Shown in pieces: positions 11,135-20,766 of a stretch of DNA of 62,000 nucleotides; position 1 is the first letter of the stretch; each line of letters opens with the position of its first letter. The notes beneath the pieces are model-generated. The model did no database searches. It was given only the letters and a program-made list of their open reading frames with translations, and had not been told where the DNA came from. The position numbers were made by a program, and so were the translations under genes. The stretch comes from Bolinopsis microptera (lineage: Eukaryota; Ctenophora; Tentaculata; Lobata; Bolinopsidae). The stretch spans positions 1 to 62,000 of the forward strand of contig NC_087084.1 in NCBI RefSeq assembly GCF_026151205.1. Direction: 5' to 3'.

Positions 11135-14100
11135 ACTCTAGTAGCAGCGTGTAGTGTGATACTAGAGTAGATGCAGTGTGCTACTAGAGTAGATGTAGCA
11201 GCGTGTAGTGTGCTACTAGAGTAGATGCAGTGTGCTACTAGAGTAGATGTAGCAGCGTGTAGTGTGCTACTAGAGTAGATGTAGCAGCGTGTAGTGTGAT
11301 ACTAGAGTAGATGTAGCAGCGTGTAGTGTGATACTAGAGTAGATGTAGCAGCGTGTAGTGTGCTACTAGAGTAGATGTAGCAGCGTGTAGTGTGCTACTA
11401 GAGTAGATGTAGCAGCGTGTAGTGTGCTACTAGAGTAGATGTAGCAGCGTGTAGTGTGATACTAGAGTAGATGTAGCAGCGTGTAGTGTGCTACTAGAGT
11501 AGATGTAGCAGCGTGTAGTGTGCTACTAGAGTAGATGTAGTGTGTAGTGTGCTACTAGAGTAGATGTAGCAGCGTGTAGTGTGCTACTAGAGTAGATGTA
11601 GCAGCGTGTAGTGTGCTACTAGAGTAGATGTAGTGTGTAGTGTGCTACTAGAGTAGATGTAGCAGCGTGTAGTGTGCTACTAGAGTAGATGTAGCAGCGT
11701 GTAGTGTGCTACTAGAGTAGATGTAGCAGCGTGTAGTGTGCTACTAGAGTAGATGTAGTGTGTAGTGTGCTACTAGAGTAGATGTAGCAGCGTGTAGTGT
11801 GCTACTAGAGTAGATGTAGCAGCGTGTAGTGTGCTACTAGAGTAGATGTAGCAGCGTGTAGTGTGCTACTAGAGTAGATGTAGTGTGTAGTGTGCTACTA
11901 GAGTAGATGTAGCAGCGTGTAGTGTGATACTAGAGTAGATGTAGCAGCGTGTAGTGTGCTACTAGAGTAGATGTAGCAGCGTGTAGTGTGCTACTAGAGT
12001 AGATGTAGTGTGTAGTGTGCTACTAGAGTAGATGTAGCAGCGTGTAGTGTGCTACTAGAGTAGATGTAGCAGCGTGTAGTGTGCTACTAGAGTAGATGTA
12101 GCAGCGTGTAGTGTGCTACTAGAGTAGATGTAGTGTGTAGTGTGCTACTAGAGTAGATGTAGCAGCGTGTAGTGTGCTACTAGAGTAGATGTAGCAGCGT
12201 GTAGTGTGCTACTAGAGTAGATGTAGCAGCGTGTAGTGTGCTACTAGAGTAGATGTAGCAGCGTGTAGTGTGCTACTAGAGTAGATGTAGCAGCGTGTAG
12301 TGTGCTACTAGAGTAGATGTAGCAGCGTGTAGTGTGCTACTAGAGTAGATGTAGCAGCGTGTAGTGTGCTACTAGAGTAGATGTAGCAGCGTGTAGTGTG
12401 CTACTAGAGTAGATGTAGTGTGTAGTGTGCTACTAGAGTAGATGTAGCAGCGTGTAGTGTGCTACTAGAGTAGATGTAGCAGCGTGTAGTGTGCTACTAG
12501 AGTAGATGTAGCAGCGTGTAGTGTGCTACTAGAGTAGATGTAGTGTGTAGTGTGCTACTAGAGTAGATGTAGCAGCGTGTAGTGTGCTACTAGAGTAGAT
12601 GTAGCAGCGTGTAGTGTGCTACTAGAGTAGATGTAGCAGCGTGTAGTGTGCTACTAGAGTAGATGTAGCAGCGTGTAGTGTGCTACTAGAGTAGATGTAG
12701 CAGCGTGTAGTGTGCTACTAGAGTAGATGTAGCAGCGTGTAGTGTGCTACTAGAGTAGATGTAGCAGCGTGTAGTGTGCTACTAGAGTAGATGTAGCAGC
12801 GTGTAGTGTGCTACTAGAGTAGATGTAGCAGCGTGTAGTGTGCTACTAGAGTAGATGTAGCAGCGTGTAGTGTGCTACTAGAGTAGATGTAGCAGCGTGT
12901 AGTGTGCTACTAGAGTAGATGTAGCAGCGTGTAGTGTGCTACTAGAGTAGATGTAGCAGCGTGTAGTGTGCTACTAGAGTAGATGTAGCAGCGTGTAGTG
13001 TGCTACTAGAGTAGATGTAGCAGCGTGTAGTGTGCTACTAGAGTAGATGTAGCAGCGTGTAGTGTGCTACTAGAGTAGATGTAGCAGCGTGTAGTGTGCT
13101 ACTAGAGTAGATGTAGCAGCGTGTAGTGTGCTACTAGAGTAGATGTAGCAGCGTGTAGTGTGCTACTAGAGTAGATGTAGCAGCGTGTAGTGTGCTACTA
13201 GAGTAGATGTAGTGTGCTACTAGAGTAGATGTAGCAGCGTGTAGTGTGCTTCTAGAGTAGATGCAGCAGCGTGTAGTGTGCTACTAGAGTAGATGTAGTG
13301 TGCTACTAGTGTAGATGTAGCAGCGTGTAGTGTGCTACTAGAGTAGATGCAGTGTGTAGTGTGCTACTAGAGTAGATGCAGTGTGTAGTGTGCTACTAGA
13401 GTAGATGCAGCAGCGTGTAGTGTGCTACTAGAGTAGATGTAGCAGCGTGTAGTGTGCTACTAGAGTAGATGTAGCAGCGTGTAGTGTGCTACTAGAGTAG
13501 ATGTAGCAGCGTGTAGTGTGCTACTAGAGTAGATGTAGCAGCGTGTAGTGTGCTACTAGAGTAGATGTAGCAGCGTGTAGTGTGCTACTAGAGTAGATGT
13601 AGTGTGCTACTAGAGTAGATGCAGCGTGTAGTGTGCTACTAGAGTAGATGTAGTGTGCTACTAGTGTAGATGTAGCAGCGTGTAGTGTGCTACTAGAGTA
13701 GATGCAGTGTGTAGTGTGCTACTAGAGTAGATGCAGCAGCGTGTAGTGTGCTACTAGAGTAGATGTAGCAGCGTGTAGTGTGCTTCTAGAGTAGATGCAG
13801 CAGCGTGTAGTGTGCTACTAGAGTAGATGTAGTGTGCTACTAGTGTAGATGTAGCAGCGTGTAGTGTGCTACTAGAGTAGATGCAGCAGCGTGTAGTGTG
13901 CTACTAGAGTAGATGCAGCAGCGTGTAGTGTGCTACTAGAGTAGATGTAGTGTGCTACTAGTGTAGATGTAGCAGCGTGTAGTGTGCTACTAGAGTAGAT
14001 GCAGTGTGTAGTGTGCTACTAGAGTAGATGCAGTGTGTAGTGTGCTACTAGAGTAGATGTAGCAGCGTGTAGTGTGCTACTAGAGTAGATGTAGCAGCGT

Positions 14101-14295
14101 GTAGTGTGCTACTAGAGTAGATGTAGCAGCGTGTAGTGTGCTACTAGAGTAGATGTAGCAGCGTGTAGTGTGCTACTAGAGTAGATGTAGCAGCGTGTAG
14201 TGTGCTACTAGAGTAGATGTAGTGTGCTACTAGAGTAGATGCAGCGTGTAGTGTGCTACTAGAGTAGATGTAGTGTGCTACTAGAGTAGATGCAA
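11135..14295. repeat. 3.2-kb minisatellite, 32-bp unit with 125-bp higher-order repeat
   Basis: About 100 tandem units built on GTGTAGTGTGCTACTAGAGT followed by AGATGTAGCAGC. A 29-bp variant lacking part of GCAGC recurs at 11533, 11626, 11751, 11876, 12001, 12126, 12411 and 12536. The spacing is exactly 125 bp (three 32-bp units plus one 29-bp) for five of the seven intervals. From about 13210 onward other short variants appear (GATGCAG, CTTCTAGAG, CTAGTGTAG). The two ends are more diverged than the middle. Confidence 0.97.
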
Positions 14296-14815
14296 GAAAC
14301 TGATGTGTTAAAAGTAAAGGCAAATAGTTTAGCAACGCTAGGCAGGTTGGCAGTGTGAGGACTCCGCACTGAGGAGGATATGATGTCGCAGTTGTTTTCA
14401 CCTCTCGTATTAGCGTTAAGATCACAGTGGTTGAGGAAGTGATATTCGTTTTTAATGAAACCAGTACCTAAGACTATATTCTTGCAACTTATAATACTAT
14501 AGTTGACAATAGTTTTATTAAAACATAGTGTTAATTAATGTTAATAAGTTACTAATTACTAATTACTAACGATATTGTGCACGTTAATAGTGCAGAGCCA
14601 GCCAGTTGTAGCTGTAATAGAGGGGACACATGAACACATGAGGTGAAGGAAACACACTGCTCCAGTATAAGCTATCCAGAAATACCTGGTAATGTTATTA
14701 GTTAAATACAGTATGAGTATACTGTACCTTATATATATAAATGTAATGTTATTAGTTAAACACCTGTAATCAAGTTTTGTAAGTAAAATAAGTAGTTTAA
14801 TAAGTAAAATAATTA
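14296..14815. other. spacer between two large minisatellites
   Basis: About 520 bp of AT-rich DNA with ACTAATTACTAATTACTAAC near 14550 and a duplicated GTAATGTTATTAGTTAAA word (14690 and 14745). No exon recognised. Confidence 0.45.
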
Positions 14816-14817
14816 AA

Positions 14818-17388
14818 ACAAATTAGCTAATAAGGTTAGTAACCTGCTATCCAGGTAGCTAGCATTAGTTAATAAAGTTAGTAACCTGCTGTCCAGGTAG
14901 CTAGCATTAGTTAATAAAGTTAGTAACCTGCTGTCCAGGTAGCTAGCATAAGTTAATAAAGTTAGTAACCTGCTATCCAGGTAGCTAGCATTAGTTAATA
15001 AAGTTAGTAACCTGCTGTCCAGGTAGCTAGCATTAGTTAATAAAGTTAGTAACCTGCTGTCCAGGTAGCTAGCATTAATTAATAAAGTTAGTAACCTGCT
15101 ATCCAGGTAGCTAGCATTAGTTAATAAAGTTAGTAACCTGCTGTCCAGGTAGCTAGCATTAGTTAATAAAGTTAGTAACCTGCTATCCAGATAGCTAGCA
15201 TTAGTTAATAAAGTTAGTAACCTGCTGTCCAGGTAGCTAGCATTAGTTAATAAAGTTAGTAACCTGCTATCCAGGTAGCTAGCATTAGTTAATAAAGTTA
15301 GTAACCTGCTATCCAGGTAGCTAGCATTAGTTAATAAAGTTAGTAACCTGCTGTCCAGGTAGCTAGCATTAGTTAATAAAGTTAGTAACCTGCTATCCAG
15401 GTAGCTAGCATTAGTTAATAAAGTTAGTAACCTGCTATCCAGGTAGCTAGCATTAGTTAATAAAGTTAGTAACCTGCTATCCAGGTAGCTAGCATTAGTT
15501 AATAAAGTTAGTAACCTGCTGTCCAGGTAGCTAGCATTAGTTAATAAAGTTAGTAACCTGCTATCCAGGTAGCTAGCATTAGTTAATAAAGTTAGTAACC
15601 TGCTGTCCAGGTAGCTAGCATTAGTTAATAAAGTTAGTAACCTGCTATCCAGGTAGCTAGCATTAGTTAATAAAGTTAGTAACCTGCTATCCAGGTAGCT
15701 AGCATTAGTTAATAAAGTTAGTAACCTGCTATCCAGGTAGCTAGCAGTAGTTAATAAAGTTAGTAACCTGCTATCCAGGTAGCTAGCATTAGTTAATAAA
15801 GTTAGTAACCTGCTATCCAGGTAGCTAGCATTAGTTAATAAAGTTAGTAACCTGCTGTCCAGGTAGCTAGCATTAGTTAATAAAGTTAGTAACCTGCTGT
15901 CCAGGTAGCTAGCATTAGTTAATAAAGTTAGTAACCTGCTATCCAGGTAGCTAGCATTAGTTAATAAAGTTAGTAACCTGCTGTCCAGGTAGCTAGCATT
16001 AGTTAATAAAGTTAGTAACCTGCTATCCAGGTAGCTAGCATTAGTTAATAAAGTTAGTAACCTGCTGTCCAGGTAGCTAGCATTAGTTAATAAAGTTAGT
16101 AACCTGCTATCCAGGTAGCTAGCATTAGTTAATAAAGTTAGTAACCTGCTATCCAGGTAGCTAGCATTAGTTAATAAAGTTAGTAACCTGCTATCCAGGT
16201 AGCTAGCATTAGTTAATAAAGTTAGTAACCTGCTATCCAGGTAGCTAGCATTAGTTAATAAAGTTAGTAACCTGCTATCCAGGTAGCTAGCATTAGTTAA
16301 TAAAGTTAGTAACCTGCTGTCCAGGTAGCTAGCATTAGTTAATGAAGTTAGTAACCTGCTATCCAGGTAGCTAGCATTAGTTAATAAAGTTAGTAACCTG
16401 CTATCCAGGTAGCTAGCATTAGTTAATAAAGTTAGTAACCTGCTATCCAGGTAGCTAGCATTAGTTAATAAAGTTAGTAACCCGCTATCCAGGTAGCTAG
16501 CATTAGTTAATAAAGTTAGTAACCTGCTATCCAGGTAGCTAGCATTAGTTAATAAAGTTAGTAACCTGCTATCCAGGTAGCTAGCATTAGTTAATGAAGT
16601 TAGTAACCTGCTGTCCAGGTAGCTAGCATTAGTTAATAAAGTTAGTAACCTGCTATCCAGGTAGCTAGCATTAGTTAATAAAGTTAGTAACCTGCTATCC
16701 AGGTAGCTAGCATTAGTTAATAAAGTTAGTAACCTGCTATCCAGGTAGCTAGCATTAGTTAATAAAGTTAGTAACCTGCTATACAGGTAGCTAGCATTAG
16801 TTAATAAAGTTAGTAACCTGCTGTCCAGGTAGCTAGCATTAGTTAATAAAGTTAGTAACCTGCTATCCAGGTAGCTAGCATTAGTTAATGAAGTTAGTAA
16901 CCTGCTGTCCAGGTAGCTAGCATTAGTTAATAAAGTTAGTAACCTGCTATCCAGGTAGCTAGCATTAGTTAATAAAGTTAGTAACCTGCTATCCAGGTAG
17001 CTAGCATTAGTTAATAAAGTTAGTAACCTGCTGTCCAGGTAGCTAGCATTAGTGTATAAAGTTAGTAACCTGCTATCCAGGTAGCTAGCATTAGTTAATA
17101 AAGTTAGTAACCTGCTATCCAGGTAGCTAGCATTGGTTAATAAAGTTAGTAACCTGCTATCCAGGTAGCTAGCATTAGTTAATAAAGTTAGTAACCTGCT
17201 ATCCAGGTAGCTAGCATTAGTTAATAAAGTTAGTAACCTGCTGTCCAGGTAGCTAGCATTAGTTAATAAAGTTAGTAACCTGCTATCCAGGTAGCTAGCA
17301 TTAGTTAATAAAGTTAGTAACCTGCTATCCAGGTAGCTAGCATTAGTTAATAAAGTTAGTAACCTGCTGTCCAGGTAGCTAGCATTAG
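14818..17388. repeat. 2.6-kb minisatellite, 42-bp unit, about 61 copies
   Basis: Near-identical units contain GTTAATAAAGTTAGTAACCT and CCAGGTAGCTAGCATTA. The main variation is CTGTCCAGG versus CTATCCAGG. Because 42 is divisible by three and no unit has a stop in one frame, an 869-codon frame is open on the minus strand with a 14-residue period (ASYLDSRLLTLLTN). It lacks any non-repetitive domain, and I treat it as a repeat rather than a gene. Confidence 0.95.
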
Positions 17389-17438
17389 GGTTGCTCTCAA
17401 CAGTGGTTGTTCCAACTTGCATCCTATTCAGATATTAG

Positions 17439-17596
17439 TCAGGATGCGTTCACATATTACGTAATCAGCCGAGGGGGGGGGGGGTTCCAAATGATTACGC
17501 TGGTGTAATTATGACACAATAGCTATGTGTAAAAGTGATAACAGAGGGGAGAGGGAAATTGTCCAAAAAGTGATTACATAGTATGTGAACGACCCC
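17439..17596. mobile_element. short Harbinger-like MITE, about 158 bp
   Basis: The left end has GCGTTCACATATTACGTAAT; the right end, reversed, reads GGGGTCGTTCACATACTATG. TTA follows the right end at 17597-17599. The same family, longer, lies at 43693-44277. A G run of about 12 bases sits inside. The left terminus is eroded, so the left boundary is approximate. Confidence 0.7.
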
Positions 17597-17916
17597 TTAT
17601 AATATGGATTGTTACATAATATGTTTTAAAGTATGTGAGTTTAAAACACTCTTGACTTGTTCCAAATCATTCAAAATAATTACTTTCTTAGTCAATTCCT
17701 AATTGAGTCAATTAGCTGGAGATGAAGTTGAATCGTTGAGAAGATCAAAGTAAACAAGTAAAACACAAGTTAATATTCTTTCCGACGAAATAGGTAAATG
17801 GATGTAAAAATAACACAATCAAATTTAGAAACGAAAAATACAATATCTCTTTTACTGTCTGAATACTAACAAACAATACTTTACCTCTCTGGATACATTA
17901 TTATCATGTAAACACC

Positions 17917-17917
<1 letters not shown>
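17597..17917. other. spacer upstream of the ACTA run
   Basis: AT-rich DNA, no exon or repeat family recognised. Confidence 0.4.
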
Positions 17918-17984
<67 letters not shown>

Positions 17985-17985
17985 G

Positions 17986-18045
<60 letters not shown>
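17918..18045. repeat. (ACTA)n tetranucleotide microsatellite
   Basis: About 31 copies of ACTA/TAAC with a single interruption (CTAGCTAAC) near 17985. Confidence 0.97.
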
Positions 18046-18046
<1 letters not shown>

Positions 18047-18100
18047 ATGATATAACGTTAAATTTTCTGAAATTTGTTCAGTTTATAGTATTTTGTTTAA

Positions 18101-18106
18101 TTTATT
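18101..18106 (-). terminator. polyadenylation signal of the STPR gene
   Basis: AATAAA on the minus strand lies about 40 nt beyond the stop codon of the STPR-domain gene, a suitable position for a short 3' UTR. A single hexamer match in AT-rich DNA is weak evidence. Confidence 0.5.
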
Positions 18107-18145
18107 GTATATATAGTAGGATTGAAGCAATACAAAATGATAAAA

Positions 18146-19698
18146 TTAACTGAGATCCAATGAAAAGTTAGTAAAGTCTGGTCCCTCTGAATGAGTAGTA
18201 ATAAAAGTAGGAGGTCCCTCCCCACAGTCCTGTAACTGGCGTGACAGTGCGCGCTGCTCCCTCCTCCGCACGCGTTCTGAAGTGCGCCTCCTCTCCTGCT
18301 GCTGAGGGGACTCCTGACTTCTCCTCTGCTTAGCGCGCACTCTGTTTACTTCATTGTACAACAACTTCTCCTCCTCTGTCAGGGACAAGCGCTTCTGTCT
18401 CTGGCGCTGTGCAGCCTTGCGCAGTCTCACCGCGCGCTCTTCAGGCCCCTCTTTAGCTCTCCTCTCCTTACATCTCACTCTCTGTCTCTCTTTTTGCTTT
18501 AAATATTTCTCATGCTCAGATGAGAGGTAATCTTTAGCTACAGAGAAGAGAGCGGTGGTTGAGACGTGGGAGCTATCTGAATCACAGTTAGAAATATTAC
18601 TACCTCCTAGGAGCTCCTCCTTAGTCTCCTCGTTATCGCTCATATCTCCTCCTTCTTCAGTTGAATAGACAGAGGACTGAGCTAATATAGTACCGGTACT
18701 ACCTCCTAGTACAGTACCGTTACAGTGAGGGGGGAATGTGCCTGGATTAAGAATTATGTTTGATAGATCGACCACCCCAGTTGTTGAGTTTAGCAGTGGT
18801 AGAGCAATATTCTGATTGATCTGCGGCACGCTAGTTGGAGGATTGAGTAGCCGCACGCATGTCTGCGCGACCACCTCAGCGCCTAACACTCTCACTTGCT
18901 TTATTAGTGCTCTTTTCTCTCTCATCCTTATCCTGTCTCTTATTCTTCTTATCTCCCTCTCATCCTCAGTCTCTCTACTCCTTCTCTCTTTAGTTCTCTT
19001 CTTCGCTACCTCCTTTGCGTGCTTCTTCTCCACCTCTGACAGGTTCATGCGCTTTAAGCGCTGACGCTCTGCGCTGCGCTGGAGCCGCTGTGTTTTCTCC
19101 CAGGGCAGCTCGTTTATTCGCCGCTCTTGCTGATCTAGTCTGTGTTTTTCTCTTCTTTCTTCAGCTGTTAACTGTTTCCTCTGTGATAATTGTTTTGAAT
19201 TCTCAGCTCGGAACACTGTAGAACTGGAATTATCTGAGATGTCAGAACTGTTATTGTCTGACACTATTGTAGGACTATCTGTAATACTCCTCTTATCTGA
19301 GGTTACACTGTCGTCTGAGCAAGTTAAATGGGAATACGTTTTGTGGTGAGAGGTTTTGTCGACATGGTTACTGTCGATATGGTTACTGTTGCCATAGTTA
19401 CTGTTGCCATGGTTACTGTTGCCATAGTTACTGTTTTCATAGTGTATACTGTGCTGGGTAAACTTTGTGTAGTCTTTATTTTCTTCGTATGTAAACTCGC
19501 CTGCAAAGTTAATCCAAATACTTGAGTGATTTTAACCATTAATTACAACAGTAATTAAAATAACATTTTTAAGAGAAACCTCAGACTTTGGACTAGCTTG
19601 TTTCGAGAGTAAACTAATAATTTTAAATATTACATACCTTGAGACTGAATGGGGTATTTTAAAAAGTCGCATTCCAAATCATCGGGCTTTATAGACAT
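18146..19698 (-). CDS. double STPR-domain protein, probable DNA-binding regulator
   Basis: Two exons: 19698-19638 (20 codons plus one base, beginning MSIKPDDLECDFLKYPIQSQ) and 19500-18146. The donor CAAG|GTATGT and the acceptor TTTGCAG|GC restore a Gly codon, giving 471 residues. Order: short acidic N-terminus; Asn/Ser/Gly-rich repeats (about 38-64) encoded by a GTAACCATGGCAAC-type microsatellite; Ser-rich stretch; a first block of four 23-residue basic repeats (about 133-225); hydrophobic and acidic linker; a second similar block (about 353-446). Both blocks contain R-x-R-Q-K/R-R and end REKRAL/REQRAL, so one duplicated the other. The 23-residue period matches the STPR domain, a DNA-binding fold first described in the silkworm fibroin-modulator-binding protein. 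A nuclear regulatory role is inferred. An upstream 5' UTR exon is possible. Confidence 0.8.
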
Positions 19699-20363
19699 GT
19701 GCCGTACTTTGCTATCATAAGCTATATGTTAGGTAACGTGAGTATTAATAGGGAAACAATAGTTCGATCCTAATTTTATCTGATAAATTTAATAGCAGTA
19801 GTTATAGTAGTAATGTATAACATGACAGAACTTAATTAAAATATATAATCCGACTTATTGCAAAATATTTATCAATCAATAGATTCATTACCTATATTAT
19901 AACAGTAGTCAGTAATTTCAACTCCTACTCCCTGCTACTAGAGTAAAGCCACATATCTCTAAACTGCGAGACTTAACTTACTTAAGTTCTGAAATTTTGC
20001 AGTGTTAATTTTAAGTAATTACAGAATAACAAACTCTTTAAAAAGTGCAAAACTTCACTTCAATATAAACCATAATATCACTGTACAATCAGAATTTTTC
20101 AGTTATGTATTATAAAGAAGAAAAGAATGTTGAGCTATACATTTTGACTAAACAATAGTTACTGTGAAACTGTACACTACATCAAATAACTGTAATGGAA
20201 CCTTACTCACAAGTACTTACTTACTCAAACCAATCTTCTTAAATAAATAACTATCCAGTCTGAAGATCAAAATCCTTCCGAAATACAATTTATCTCAAAA
20301 ACTTAGTAAATTCAGAAAACTTAACTAAAGTAACATAATATACAATAAGTTGTAACTACTTAA

Positions 20364-20618
20364 GCTCACCCTGATTTTCTTGTGAAATTTAATTTACCAA
20401 CAAACTAGGGCATGTAACCGAACTTTTGAGGGGTTCTCGACTCTGGGTGCGGTGCCCGCGGGACAGCCATGAGCCACGCCCATTTTTGGTCCAAATTATG
20501 CCCAATTATGCCAAATCATCTTAATATGCTCAAAACCCAGATTTTAGGTGCTCTACTTGTAGCTAGTGGTCCCCTATCTCGAAATAAAATTTCACAAGAA
20601 AATCATGGTGAACCCCCC
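20364..20618. mobile_element. 255-bp MITE flanked by TTAA
   Basis: TTAA occurs at 20360-20363 and 20619-20622. Inside, TCACCCTGATTTTCTTGTGA at the left pairs with TCACCATGATTTTCTTGTGA from the right, about 28 of 30 bases. A second member of the family, also TTAA-flanked, lies at 54529-54697. TTAA flanks suit piggyBac- or Kolobok-type mobilisation. No coding capacity. Confidence 0.75.
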
Positions 20619-20650
20619 TTAAAACAAAAGTACTGCTGTTTTAAAAGTAC

Positions 20651-20700
20651 AATACACCCTGTATATTAGGTGATGCATCACCTAACATACAGGGTGTATT
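20651..20700. repeat. 50-bp inverted repeat, 25-bp arms
   Basis: AATACACCCTGTATATTAGG and its continuation GTGATG pair with CATCACCTAACATACAGGGT and its continuation GTATT, with one mismatch and no loop. It lies about 65 bp beyond the stop codon of the sphingomyelinase gene, where a transcript would fold into a strong hairpin. It may be another small foldback element. Confidence 0.9.
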
Positions 20701-20766
20701 AGTAGATGGGGGAGGCTGTAACCATGGTAACAGGAGGGAGGGGGGCTTCATATAATTAACTGTTAA

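Noticed and set aside
9660-14295. CRISPR array appearance of the 46-bp and 32-bp repeats
   Set aside because: Copies are directly adjacent with no unique spacers, and the context is eukaryotic.
14813-17422. 869-codon minus-strand reading frame as a giant repeat protein
   Set aside because: It consists only of the 42-bp minisatellite unit; the few non-repeat residues at its ends have no signal peptide or domain. Kept as a repeat with a note.
19264-19266. Internal start of the STPR protein at a GTG codon
   Set aside because: The frame is open upstream to an acceptor at 19501, and a matching ATG exon with a correct donor exists at 19638-19698.
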